Part shown: piece by piece, positions 19,127 to 27,745 of the stretch | How the letters are laid out: each line of letters starts with the position of its first letter | Numbering within the stretch: position 1 is the stretch's first letter | Assembly (NCBI GenBank): GCA_027493935.1 | Contig: JAOSJV010000001.1 | Location: 1 to 64,000 of the forward strand | Reading direction: 5' to 3' | DNA: 64,000 nucleotides | From: Burkholderiales bacterium | Lineage (GTDB): Bacteria > Pseudomonadota > Gammaproteobacteria > Burkholderiales > SG8-39 | Notes under the pieces: generated by a model | Database searches by the model: none | What the model was told of the DNA's origin: nothing | Seen by the model: only the letters and a program-made list of their open reading frames with translations | Program-made: the position numbers and the translations under genes

Positions 19127-19792
19127 GTCATCATGTTGCATTTGCAACACCCGGAAACGATGAAAATGGTCTTATAACCATATCATATTGTGGTACATAT
19201 ACTTGAGCTATTTTTTGTAGTCTTACTTTCAGAACTCCTGATCTGGTGGAATTTAATTTGATACCAAATTAAACACAAGACGCAAATTTGTGACTGGCAA
19301 GACGCGTGTATCTCCCGCCCCAGTCTCCACGTTCCAGCGGAGGGAGTAAAACAGGGGTCATGCCATTTTCCATCCAGCAATGGGGATGCCTTCTATTGAA
19401 TCCTTACCTATCTCACTGTAATTAATAAGCTTAGCTACTTTTTGATAAAAAAGGCACTTCAGGAGTTCTGACTTTTGAGTCGGAAACATCTGGCATTTCA
19501 GTTTCTGTACCGGTTCAAATGTATAGAGCCATCCAAAAGATATCGGCTTGTTATTGCAAGGGACTCGGCTTGTCATTGCGAGGGTTTTTTCCGAAGCAAT
19601 CAGTATACTTACTAAGAGATATTTCGTGACGTAAGAAACGCCATATCGCGGGAGAAGCAAATTAAGGGTGGCTCAAGAGCTAAAAAATAGAATTAATTAA
19701 TGGAATTAATGCGGGATGGAAGGATCTCTATGAAGGTTTATGAGATTGCTTCGGAAAAGACCCTCGCAATGACAAAGCGGATACCCTCGTAA
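19127..19792 (+). repeat. Composite dispersed repeat, copy 1
   Basis: Layout is outer module R1 (19127-19232), unrelated DNA, outer module R2 (from about 19477: CGGAAACATCTGGCATTTCA, GTACCGGTTCAAA, CCATCCAAAAG), then a core bracketed by inverted repeats at 19570-19601 and 19744-19775 (31 of 32 match). The same modules appear at 19831-20365 and, inverted, at 40525-41060. Confidence 0.8.
19602..19743 (+). pseudogene. Decayed GIY-YIG nuclease C-terminus, core of repeat copy 1
   Basis: The frame reads RDVRNAISREKQIKGGSRAKK before a stop caused by one missing A relative to copy 2. An extra stretch near 19612 also breaks the SVYYE segment. It ends at a TGA that directly precedes the right inverted repeat. 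Confidence 0.6.
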
Positions 19793-19830
19793 AGACAAGC
19801 TGATGCCCTTTTAATGACAAAATAAATCAC

Positions 19831-20365
19831 CAGTCATCATGTTTCATTTACAACACCCGGAAACGATGAAAATGGTTTTATAACCATATCGTGTTGTAGT
19901 ATCTGTGCTTAAACTATTTTTTGTAGTCTTACTTTCGGGTCGGAAACATCTGGCATTTCAGTTTCTGTACCGGTTCAAATTTATAGGGCCATCCAAAAGG
20001 TATCGGCCTGTTATTGCAAGGGGGCTCGGCTTGTCATTGCGAGGGTCTTTTCCGAAGCAATCAGTATACTACGAGATATTTCGTGACGTAAGAAACGTCA
20101 TATCCCGGGAGAAGCAAATTAAGGGTGGCTCAAGGGCTAAAAAAATAGAATTAATTAATGGAATGAATGCAGGATGGAAGGATCTCTATAAAGGTTTATG
20201 AGATTGCTTCGGAAAAGACCCTCGCAATGACAAAACGGATACCCTCGCAATGACAAGCTGATGCCCTTGTAATGACAAAATAAGTCACCTCATCATGTTG
20301 CATTTGCAATACCCAGAAACGATGAAAATGGTTTTATAACCATATCATATTGTGGTACCTGTGTT
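19831..20365 (+). repeat. Composite dispersed repeat, copy 2 (best preserved)
   Basis: R1 (19831-19935), R2 (about 19936-20030), left arm 20031-20062, core 20063-20201, right arm 20202-20233, a spacer rich in CTCGCAATGACAA units, then another R1 (20286-20365). The two arms are a perfect 32-bp inverted repeat. R1 contains CATCATGTTGCATTTGC, CCCGGAAACGATGAAAATGG and TTTATAACCATATC. Confidence 0.85.
20066..20201 (+). pseudogene. GIY-YIG nuclease C-terminal fragment, core of repeat copy 2
   Basis: The frame reads SVYYEIFRDVRNVISREKQ, IKGGSRAKKIELINGM, NAGWKDLYKGL and stops at TGA 20199-20201. This matches the C-terminus of small GIY-YIG endonucleases, which read VYYE.F.....AI.REKQ.K.W.R..K..LI...NP.W.DL. 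The catalytic GIY and YIG half is absent and replaced by the left repeat arm. Confidence 0.65.
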
Positions 20366-20429
20366 GGGATTTGGGCATTGGAATTTTACCGCAGTACATG
20401 GCCCCATTATACACATAAACTCATAGGCT

Positions 20430-20676
20430 CAGGCTGCAAGCCAATGTCATTAAGTTAAGCAACCTGCCTGAAGAGCCTAAAAAACAATGTAGCCCCTTTA
20501 GAGGCAGTCTGTTTGTAGCACAATAAAATTCAACAGGTAAATAGCTCCGTAGGAGCGGCCTGTATATGATTGACAGGAAGACCGGCCGCTCCTACGGAGC
20601 TTATCGGTAATACGTTTTTTTAAAAAACCAAAGTGTTACAATAATTCTTAACTTAATGACATTGGGTTGCAACCTG
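20430..20676. repeat. 247-bp MITE-like element with nested palindrome
   Basis: Terminal inverted repeats of 30 bp at 20430-20459 and 20647-20676 match at 28 positions (core CCAATGTCATTAAGTTAAG). Inside lies a perfect 17-bp inverted repeat, GCTCCGTAGGAGCGGCC at 20544-20560 and its complement at 20584-20600. There is no open frame. It looks like a non-autonomous transposable element. Confidence 0.7.
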
Positions 20677-20784
20677 AACCCGCCGGGAGTCGTGTAATGT
20701 TTACGCTGAATAGTTACAAATAGTTTACAGAAGCGCTTTCTATGCTGATTATATCAATGTGTGTTTTTGGATCGCATGCGTGCC

Positions 20785-22509
20785 TTAATACTGCCTCTTT
20801 TTTGGTACAAATGGTCCTATATTTACCGGAGCATAATCAAGCCTGACTCCCTCTTCTGTAAAATAGGACAACGTATGTTTTAGCCAGTTTGTATCGTCTC
20901 TTCCGGGAAAATCCGTGCGAAAATGAGCTCCGCGGCTTTCTTCCCGTGCCAATGCGCCCATTAGGCATGCTTCCGCTACATCTAAATTCCCCTTTAGTTC
21001 CAATGCCCAAACCAACCCTAAATTTACCCGCGATCCCGTATAATCTAATTTAATTTGTCGATACCTTTCCTGTAATGCTTTTATTTCACATACTGCTGCC
21101 CGCAAGTCAGGGGCATTGCGAAAAATTCCCACCTTAGCATCCATTATTTTATTTAGTTCATTTTTAATTGTTACCGGTTTTTCGGCGCCTGTCGATTTAC
21201 CAATCTTGTCGATGTTTCGTTTTGTTAGCTTTAAGACATCATTGAGGCGATTTTCACTTTTTTGCCTCTCTGAATTTTGCACGTATTTAGCGGCATTCCC
21301 TCCTGCGATTGCGCCAAACACAATAGTATCCAACAGAGAATTTCCACCCAATCTGTTAGCTCCATGGACACTGATGCAGGCGCTTTCTCCCGCAGCGTAC
21401 AATCCCTTTATTTTCGTTTCACATTCGATATTGCAGTCAATCCCTCCCATAGTATAATGCTGACCCGGTTTAATTGGTATAAGGGAATCAACAGGATCTA
21501 TACCGATAAATTCCATGCATATATCTCTTATGCCGGGTAATCTCTGTAAAATTTTCTCTCTTCCCAAATGTCTTAAATCCAAAAACACATAACTATCATC
21601 ATAGCCATACCCCGCCATAATTTCTCTTACGATATTTCTTGCAATAATGTCCCTGGGCGCGATTTCCATATCTTTTCGGGAATCATCATATTTTTCAAGA
21701 AATCGCTCGCCTTTATTATTCAGCAAAAATCCACCTTCTCCACGACACCCTTCTGTGATTAAAATATTTTTCCCCAAAGTAGTTGTGGGATGAAATTGAA
21801 TGAACTCCATGTCTTTCAATGGCACGCCAGCCCAATACGGGATTGCCATGCCCAGCCCTGTATTAATCAAAGCATTTGTTGTATTGCCATATATCCTTCC
21901 AGACCCTCCCGTTGCAAAAATTACTGCTCCGGCCTGTAACGCCTCAATCTCCCCGCTAATGATATCCATCACAATCACACCGACACAAACGCCTTCTTCG
22001 ATTACCAGGTCTGTAACCAGCCATTCATCATACATCACCATTTCTTCCCGTTCTGATGCATGTTTCAATTGAATGATTTGTTGATACAGGGTATGTAACA
22101 ATGCATGTCCTGTCTTGTCTGAGGCATAGCAAGCCCTCGGGAATCCTGCTCCGCCAAAAGGCCTTTGTGCGATCCGCCCCTCCGCTGTCCTGCTGAAAGG
22201 ACATCCCCAATGCTCCAACTCATAAATACGATCTGCCGCATCTTTTGTCATCCGTATTACTGCATCCTGGTCCGCCAGATAATCACTCCCCTTTACGGTG
22301 TCAAATGCATGTTTTTCCCAGGTGTCATAAATCCCGCGGAAATGGTTTCCCAAAGGGGCGTTTATTCCCCCTTGTGCTGCGATAGAATGAGATCGCAGTG
22401 GATGTACCTTGGAAATTATTGCGATCTTAACGTTGTGGCGATTTACTTCAATGGCCGCCCTTAAGCCTGCTAATCCCCCGCCGACAACAATAACTTCATA
22501 TCGTTTCAT
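20785..22509 (-). CDS. sdhA: Succinate dehydrogenase/fumarate reductase flavoprotein subunit
   Basis: This subunit interconverts succinate and fumarate using covalently bound FAD. Motifs: dinucleotide-binding VIVVGGGLAGLRAAIE, FAD-histidine region RSHSIAAQGGINAPLGN, substrate-side HPTTTLGKNILITEGCRGEGG, HYTMGGID, and GLYAAGESACISVHGANRLGGNSLLD. The length of 574 is normal. Start 22509 (MKRYEV) is preferred over 22527 because a G-rich ribosome-binding site lies just before it. Two membrane-anchor genes lie immediately upstream on the same strand. The iron-sulfur subunit SdhB, normally adjacent, is not in the window. Confidence 0.92.
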   Translation of the reverse strand: MKRYEVIVVGGGLAGLRAAIEVNRHNVKIAIISKVHPLRSHSIAAQGGINAPLGNHFRGIYDTWEKHAFDTVKGSDYLADQDAVIRMTKDAADRIYELEHWGCPFSRTAEGRIAQRPFGGAGFPRACYASDKTGHALLHTLYQQIIQLKHASEREEMVMYDEWLVTDLVIEEGVCVGVIVMDIISGEIEALQAGAVIFATGGSGRIYGNTTNALINTGLGMAIPYWAGVPLKDMEFIQFHPTTTLGKNILITEGCRGEGGFLLNNKGERFLEKYDDSRKDMEIAPRDIIARNIVREIMAGYGYDDSYVFLDLRHLGREKILQRLPGIRDICMEFIGIDPVDSLIPIKPGQHYTMGGIDCNIECETKIKGLYAAGESACISVHGANRLGGNSLLDTIVFGAIAGGNAAKYVQNSERQKSENRLNDVLKLTKRNIDKIGKSTGAEKPVTIKNELNKIMDAKVGIFRNAPDLRAAVCEIKALQERYRQIKLDYTGSRVNLGLVWALELKGNLDVAEACLMGALAREESRGAHFRTDFPGRDDTNWLKHTLSYFTEEGVRLDYAPVNIGPFVPKKRQY

Positions 22510-22608
22510 GGCAACCCCCCGCCCCAAAAAGGTGCGGCAATACTGTATTTAATTTCCCGCAACAATGTAGTTTTTTGAAAAGAAACATCTAATGCATTCA
22601 TTATGTAT

Positions 22609-22989
22609 TTACAGGACTACTGAATAAAAACCAATAACTGCTATTATAAAGAGAATGAAGATGGCAAGTCTCAGCATTTGTTTCTGGCTGCGGGTAAACC
22701 CGCAAAAATCCATAATGGTAATCCTTATTCCATTAAGCAGGTGAAATGCTATTGTTAAAAGTAAAATATATTGAAAAATATAGCCAAAATCTGTGTCGAA
22801 CTTACTAATTGTGTAATCATACGCATCTTTACCGCGAAAGACTGCGCTTAGTGTCCATATGTGGAGAAATAAAAACAGTGTCAGCAATATGCCTGAAATA
22901 CGATGTGCCCAAAAGGCAGCCATGCCAATGTTTTTATTTCTCCAAAGATCATAAAGGGTTTCTTTTAATTTTTGTGTAATCATCAACAA
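22609..22989 (-). CDS. sdhC: Succinate dehydrogenase membrane anchor, SdhC-type cytochrome b subunit
   Basis: This 126-residue protein has three predicted membrane helices. The SdhC signature HRISGILLTLFLFLHIW gives the heme-side histidine region, and AFHLLNGIRITIMD is the second conserved histidine motif. It should anchor the dehydrogenase and pass electrons to quinone. It lies 100 bp upstream of sdhA and 187 bp downstream of the other anchor gene. Confidence 0.85.
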   Translation of the reverse strand: MLMITQKLKETLYDLWRNKNIGMAAFWAHRISGILLTLFLFLHIWTLSAVFRGKDAYDYTISKFDTDFGYIFQYILLLTIAFHLLNGIRITIMDFCGFTRSQKQMLRLAIFILFIIAVIGFYSVVL

Positions 22990-23079
22990 AACTCAAAAAA
23001 CAGTGCAAATGCTACATGTCACGGTAATTCCAAGTATTTGCATTATTGGTTAATTACCCTGAGCTGGCATAGCCAGAGA

Positions 23080-23132
23080 CAAACAAGACAAGCACGAAAA
23101 CAGTCCTCAATCTGCAATCTGCCGACTGCAGA
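23080..23132. repeat. Dispersed repeat unit between the sdh anchor genes
   Basis: The segment AGCACGAAAACAGTCCTC followed by a CAATCTGC/GCCGACTG pattern recurs at 44337-44400 after the aminotransferase gene. It is short, non-coding, and lies in the 186-bp gap that separates two genes expected to be tightly linked. Confidence 0.5.
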
Positions 23133-23175
23133 AGTGACCCTTAATATTTTGTCAAAAGATGCAAAGAAATTACTG

Positions 23176-23550
23176 CTAAGGTACTAATCCCTCAGCTTTT
23201 ATTTTAGCAAACCAAATAAGTATATACACTCCTGTGCCAAATAAAACCATTCCCATAAACCATAAGGCTTGTTTGAATAGACCACCAGACCTCCTTTTAA
23301 AGTTGTAATCTGCAAAAATCCCCCAGATTCCATTCAAACCATGGAAGATTACCAATGCAAGCAAACAAATGTTAAAGGCAATCCACCCAGGAGAACAAAA
23401 GCGATTGACAATCTCATCATAGTAGCGGGAAGTATAACGACTCGGACTAAAATGAAATAAAAAGAAATGCACCGATATGCCCAATACCAGCAACAAGGCA
23501 GTGACCCTTTGTAAAAACCATGATAAAAAGCCCTTATTTTCCGTATTCAT
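23176..23550 (-). CDS. sdhD: Succinate dehydrogenase second membrane anchor, SdhD-type
   Basis: This 124-residue protein has three hydrophobic segments. WFLQRVTALLLVLGISVHFF holds the conserved R-x-T/S-A and histidine region, and LALVIFHGLNGIWGI has the second histidine motif. By pattern it is the D-type partner of the SdhC protein downstream. The order SdhD, SdhC, SdhA on the minus strand fits an anchor-first sdh operon. No sdhB lies on either side. Confidence 0.75.
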   Translation of the reverse strand: MNTENKGFLSWFLQRVTALLLVLGISVHFFLFHFSPSRYTSRYYDEIVNRFCSPGWIAFNICLLALVIFHGLNGIWGIFADYNFKRRSGGLFKQALWFMGMVLFGTGVYILIWFAKIKAEGLVP

Positions 23551-23829
23551 TTAAACTAATATTCCTGATAAAACAAAAGGTATGTAATTTTTCTTAAACG
23601 AAGAATAAGTCGTATTTATATACACAGTTTAAAAAGTAACGTTTTATAAACACGGATAAACGAGATGAGCTTATGACATAACCATTGTATTATTGGATGG
23701 TTAACTACATTCTCTTGCCAAAGAATCATATGTGTGCCTTATTTGGCATGTACGTTGCGCATTTAACAAATTAAACAATACTACAAAAACCATGCTTTAA
23801 TTTTATAGAATATACCGGAGTCATCCATT

Positions 23830-24000
23830 ATGAAAAACAGAATATTACGTTTTGCAAGTGAGGGGAGTTTTAGAGAAGTTTCAGTTAAGTTAAATCCATC
23901 AATTCAAAAAGATTTGGAATATGTAGTTAATTCTTTACATATTTTTGCCTTGCTAAAAAAAACGCCCACTCATCATAATCGAAACACACTTAATCTTTGA
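23830..24000 (+). CDS. Short hypothetical open frame
   Basis: ATG 23830 to TGA 24000 encodes 56 residues (MKNRILRFASEGSFREVSVK...). A GGAGTC purine stretch lies about 10 bp before the start. There is no domain match I can name, and the C-terminus is low in hydrophobic content. It may be a chance frame in the otherwise empty region 23551-24084. Confidence 0.3.
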   Translation: MKNRILRFASEGSFREVSVKLNPSIQKDLEYVVNSLHIFALLKKTPTHHNRNTLNL

Positions 24001-24084
24001 GGTACAAATTAATTTTGTATAGTAGATATTGGGCAGATAAACGTTAGCCTTGCACTAAAATATTTTCCTTCAAAAAGATACTTT

Positions 24085-25500
24085 TCAGCAATACGGCATA
24101 CTTTTCTGAAGTGTATGCAAGATCTCGTGACAGAAGTTGGTCAAGGTGTTATCCCTTGCGCCCATTACCAATATACAGTCCCCCTTTTCTACTGTTCTTA
24201 CTATCTCCGGTATAATATCCCCTCTTTTTTCTACAAAGAATGCATTTCTGCCGCTTTTCCCTATTTCACGGATAAGGTCTGCAGAGGAAATCTCTTTGCT
24301 GACAGAACCGCCAATATAATAGATTTCAGGCATAAAAAGTATATCTTCAGGGGAAAGTGATTGTATAAATGCATTTATCAGTTCCTCTCTCATAAAACGA
24401 GCGGGAAAGAATCCATGTGGCTGAAAAACTGCAATTACCCTGTTCCCTCCAATTTTTACTGCGCGTATTGCCGCTGCGATTTTTTCAGGATTATGGGCGA
24501 AATCGTCTATCACTTTTATGCCATTGTATTCCCCGATATTATCCATCCGCCGCTGTACGCCTTTATACTCATACAATGCGTCGGCAATTTCATTATCCTT
24601 TATGTTCATATGCCTTGCTACGGAAATTGCAGCCAATGCATTTGATACGTTATGAATTCCAGGCAGTTTTAATTCAAATGATTGTCCATTAATGTCAAAT
24701 GTCGAGAGGCATGGTCTGTTTATTATGTTGGAAGCATAAATGTCTGCGGATTTTCTTAAGCCAAACGTTATGGTATTCTTGTGTCTGAAAGGTATTTTTT
24801 TTAGTTCCGGACAATCATCATTAATAATAAGCAAATCCCGGGTATTTTGAGAAAATGTTTCAAACAATTTTGAGATGCTTTCAATCGGTTTATGGTCTTT
24901 TGACATATTTGTAATGATGGAGATTTTTGGTGTGTAATTGACGATACTCCCGTCGCTTTCATCCGCCTCAATAGCAACAATATCAGAATCGCCTACCTTT
25001 GCATTGCCAGGAAAGTCAGGAGTAAGATAATTTTTAATACACCCGCCCACGATTATTGTGGGAGACATTCCCGCATGGTCGAGCACATAGCCCACCATAC
25101 TGCTGACGGTGGTTTTACCGTTTGTTCCTCCAACGGCAATTCCAAATTTAGTATTAAACATTTCAGCAAGAATGTTCGAGCGTGTTGTAATTTTTTTATT
25201 GAGGGAAAGCGCCTTCTTAATATCCGGATTTTGCTCCTCTATTGCGGAAGAAACAATTACAACATCCGTTGTCTCTTTAATGCCTGAACCATCCTGGGGG
25301 GTCAGGTTGATGCCAAGGGAAGAGAGTTTTGAAAATATATTACCTGCAATTTGATTATCAAAATTCCTGTCAGAGCCGCTGACATGGTGTCCCATTTCTT
25401 TCAATACCTGTGCTATAGCACTCATTCCAATGCCGCCAATACCAACTAAGTGGTAGTAGCAAGGATTTTCGATAGGATTTTTCTTTAATGGATGTTTCAT
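24085..25500 (-). CDS. MurC-like Mur ligase with atypical motifs
   Basis: The fold is that of a Mur ligase joining an amino acid or peptide to UDP-MurNAc. The N-terminus HLVGIGGIGMSAIAQVLKEM is typical of MurC/Mpl. The P-loop GGTNGKTT (about 124-131) has Asn where MurC normally has His. The lid region DDFAHNPEK (about residue 340) has HN where MurC/Mpl usually has HH. These changes resemble MurE, MurT and CapB-type ligases. Length 471 is standard. No other dcw genes are nearby, so it may not be the housekeeping MurC; Mpl-like recycling or another amide ligation is possible. Confidence 0.75.
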   Translation of the reverse strand: MKHPLKKNPIENPCYYHLVGIGGIGMSAIAQVLKEMGHHVSGSDRNFDNQIAGNIFSKLSSLGINLTPQDGSGIKETTDVVIVSSAIEEQNPDIKKALSLNKKITTRSNILAEMFNTKFGIAVGGTNGKTTVSSMVGYVLDHAGMSPTIIVGGCIKNYLTPDFPGNAKVGDSDIVAIEADESDGSIVNYTPKISIITNMSKDHKPIESISKLFETFSQNTRDLLIINDDCPELKKIPFRHKNTITFGLRKSADIYASNIINRPCLSTFDINGQSFELKLPGIHNVSNALAAISVARHMNIKDNEIADALYEYKGVQRRMDNIGEYNGIKVIDDFAHNPEKIAAAIRAVKIGGNRVIAVFQPHGFFPARFMREELINAFIQSLSPEDILFMPEIYYIGGSVSKEISSADLIREIGKSGRNAFFVEKRGDIIPEIVRTVEKGDCILVMGARDNTLTNFCHEILHTLQKSMPYC

Positions 25501-25584
25501 GGGCGCATTAGAATATATCTTGCAATGTTTTGATAGTCAAAATATTTATTTTGTAAAGAGGTCTTTTTGCTTTATATTCGTTTC

Positions 25585-25613
25585 TTGACAACGGAAATGT
25601 ATCCATTTAAAAT
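25585..25613 (+). promoter_or_regulatory. Probable sigma-70 promoter upstream of speD
   Basis: TTGACA (25585-25590), 17 bp, then TAAAAT (25608-25613). It lies about 245 bp before the speD start, implying a long leader of about 240 nt with no obvious gene. Confidence 0.5.
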
Positions 25614-25857
25614 AGAACTTTTTACAGATTTTCCTGCATTTCACTTAACGCTTAAACATTGTCTAATCGGGGTGTATCCTGACATAGTTGATGATAAAAT
25701 GGGGAAAACAGGATAGCAAAAGTACAAATAATTTATACCAAAACCAAAGAGCCTTTTCCTGAAAATACCGTTTTTGTAAACTATTTTTAAAAGCCGTTTA
25801 TGCAAACAATAAACCACCATGCCTGCAAAAATCATACAGGGAAAGGAGATGTGACCG

Positions 25858-26247
25858 TTGGCTCTATTGGGGAAACATATTATTCTGGAAATGAAGGGTT
25901 GCTGCAGAGACATTATTAACAATGTCTCCTCAGTAAAAAACATCCTTGAAAAGGCAACCGAGATTTCGAATGCAACATTGGTCGACGTGATATGCCATCA
26001 TTTTAGCCCTTATGGTATTACCGGAGTTGCTATTCTGGCTGAATCACACATATCAATTCACACATGGCCGGAGCACGAATATGCAGCGGTGGATATTTTT
26101 TTGTGCGGGAGCACTATGAATCCTCATAACGCGGCCTCGTACATTTCACAAGCATTTCATGCAAAAGAAACCTTTACTATGGAATTAAGAAGAGGCGATT
26201 TTCTTCTCCATGAAGCCGAAAACAGTTTGCCGTCAATATACCCTTGA
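25858..26247 (+). CDS. speD: S-adenosylmethionine decarboxylase proenzyme
   Basis: SpeD decarboxylates AdoMet to supply aminopropyl groups for spermidine. It is the short prokaryotic class: 129 residues with the self-cleavage site ESHISIHTWPE, whose serine (ESH|S-type site) becomes the pyruvoyl cofactor, and the conserved HTWPEH and FLCG motifs. The start is TTG 25858, placed 8-9 bases after AAAGGAG. speE follows 30 bp downstream, forming the two-gene spermidine unit. No ornithine or arginine decarboxylase is nearby. Confidence 0.92.
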   Translation: MALLGKHIILEMKGCCRDIINNVSSVKNILEKATEISNATLVDVICHHFSPYGITGVAILAESHISIHTWPEHEYAAVDIFLCGSTMNPHNAASYISQAFHAKETFTMELRRGDFLLHEAENSLPSIYP

Positions 26248-26277
26248 TCAATATCAATCTTTATTACAAAAATAACC

Positions 26278-27219
26278 ATGGAAAAATTACCCTTAAACTG
26301 GATAGATGATTATTTCAGCGACTATGAACTTCACAAACTGGCATTCAAAAACATTGTGTACGAGGCAGAATCAAAACATCAAAAAATAATTGTTGTTGAT
26401 ACTTATAGCTTTGGCAAATGCCTTATACTTGACAATGAATTCCAGTCGGCTGAGTCAGATGAGTATGTGTATCATGAATCCCTGGTGCAACCTTCCCTTA
26501 TAATGCATCCGGAGGCGCAAAGCGTCCTTATTATTGGCGGAGGTGAGGGCGCAACCCTGAGAGAAACGCTTCGCCATAAATCGGTAAAAAAGGCGGTAAT
26601 GGTTGACATCAATGACGAGGTAATCTCGTGTGCGAAAAAAAGCCTCCCCTCATTTCATGAAGGGGCTTTTGATGATGAACGAACCTCGCTTGTTATTGAA
26701 GACGGGAGGAAATATCTGGAGAATACAGATCAACAGTTTGATGTTATTATTATTGATGTAAATGACCCTGTTGGCGGCAGCCCTTCTGCCATGCTTTTTA
26801 CGAGGGAATTTTATCAGATCGCCGCAGGCAGGCTAAAGAAGGACGGCATTGTTGTTGTTCAGTCCGGCGCGGTTTCTGTTACGGATAATGACCTGTTTTC
26901 CGGTATATTCCATACGCTAAACGATGTATTCCCGCACGTATTTCCATACACCACCTACATACCGTCGTATGCATGTCTGTGGGGTTTTACCATAGCAACG
27001 CACAATCTGGGGGATTTAGACATCACCGGAGAAGAAATCGATTTCAGAATCGGGAATCGGGTTAATTCAGCATTGCGCTATTATGACAGCATTACCCATC
27101 ATTCGCTTTTCAACTTGCCAAAATATTTGCGTGAAGAGTTAAAGAAAAGCAAACACATCATACGTGACAATGCACCTCTCATTAAACAATACCCCGGCGT
27201 TTCATCGGAAAAGATTTAG
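26278..27219 (+). CDS. speE: Spermidine synthase
   Basis: SpeE transfers the aminopropyl group from decarboxylated AdoMet to putrescine. Motifs: N-terminal beta region ILDNEFQSAESDEYVYHESL, nucleotide-binding VLIIGGGEGATLRETLRH, VDINDEVI, and catalytic-loop region IIIDVNDPVGG. SpeE proteins usually read D-x-T/S-D-P here, so Asn replaces a small hydroxyl residue. Length 313 is somewhat longer than typical. It is cotranscribed with speD. Its 3' end overlaps the convergent ogt gene by 38 bp. Confidence 0.92.
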   Translation: MEKLPLNWIDDYFSDYELHKLAFKNIVYEAESKHQKIIVVDTYSFGKCLILDNEFQSAESDEYVYHESLVQPSLIMHPEAQSVLIIGGGEGATLRETLRHKSVKKAVMVDINDEVISCAKKSLPSFHEGAFDDERTSLVIEDGRKYLENTDQQFDVIIIDVNDPVGGSPSAMLFTREFYQIAAGRLKKDGIVVVQSGAVSVTDNDLFSGIFHTLNDVFPHVFPYTTYIPSYACLWGFTIATHNLGDLDITGEEIDFRIGNRVNSALRYYDSITHHSLFNLPKYLREELKKSKHIIRDNAPLIKQYPGVSSEKI

Positions 27220-27745
27220 CGCCTTGTTCCATTTCCAGCAACCATTGCTTGACGTGAATCCCCGTTGCATATCCCGTTAATTTGCCATTTACCCCTATAA
27301 CCCTGTGGCAGGGAATGACGGGCGGCAAAGGGTTTTTATTGTTTGCCATCCCTACTGCCCGCGCTGCCTTAGGATTACCAATCTGTTCTGCCACCCATTT
27401 ATAGGAACGGCATTCACCGTAAGGGATTTCCCGCAGTTTGTCCCATACCTTCCTCTGGAAAAGAGTTCCGATGCTTAAATCAAGCGAAAAATCAAATACA
27501 ACCTTTTTCCCTTCAAAATATTTTTTTAAAACAGCGATTTCGTGTTTCAGGAAAGCATCATTTTCGTGAAGTCTTGTATAGATTGCACATTGGTCATGGA
27601 GGGGCAAATCATCCCCTGAGGTGAGCGGAAATGCTATTCTGCAGATACCTTTTTTTGTTTTTGCTATGTACACATATCCAAGGGGGGTGGGGAATGTGCT
27701 AAAATGAATCTCTTTATAATTATTTGTTCGACCCTTTTTGTCCAA
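27182..27745 (-). CDS. ogt: Methylated-DNA--protein-cysteine methyltransferase
   Basis: This suicidal repair protein removes O6-methyl groups from guanine. The acceptor cysteine is in PPVIPCHRVIG (about residue 150). The upstream helix-turn-helix reads FQRKVWDKLREIPYGECRSY, followed by AARAVGMANNKNP. Length 187 fits Ogt. It overlaps speE tail-to-tail by 38 bp and overlaps the upstream membrane-protein gene by 26 bp on the same strand, so those two are probably translationally coupled. Confidence 0.9.
   Translation of the reverse strand: MDKKGRTNNYKEIHFSTFPTPLGYVYIAKTKKGICRIAFPLTSGDDLPLHDQCAIYTRLHENDAFLKHEIAVLKKYFEGKKVVFDFSLDLSIGTLFQRKVWDKLREIPYGECRSYKWVAEQIGNPKAARAVGMANNKNPLPPVIPCHRVIGVNGKLTGYATGIHVKQWLLEMEQGAKSFPMKRRGIV

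Noticed and set aside
19905-20065. A 98-codon frame ending at 20201 treated as a whole gene
   Set aside because: Only its last 45 codons resemble a protein family; the first half is repeat DNA (R2 and left arm) read by chance.
19540-20290. CRISPR array from repeated CTCGCAATGACAA units
   Set aside because: Spacing is irregular and units occur in both orientations; they belong to palindromic dispersed repeats.
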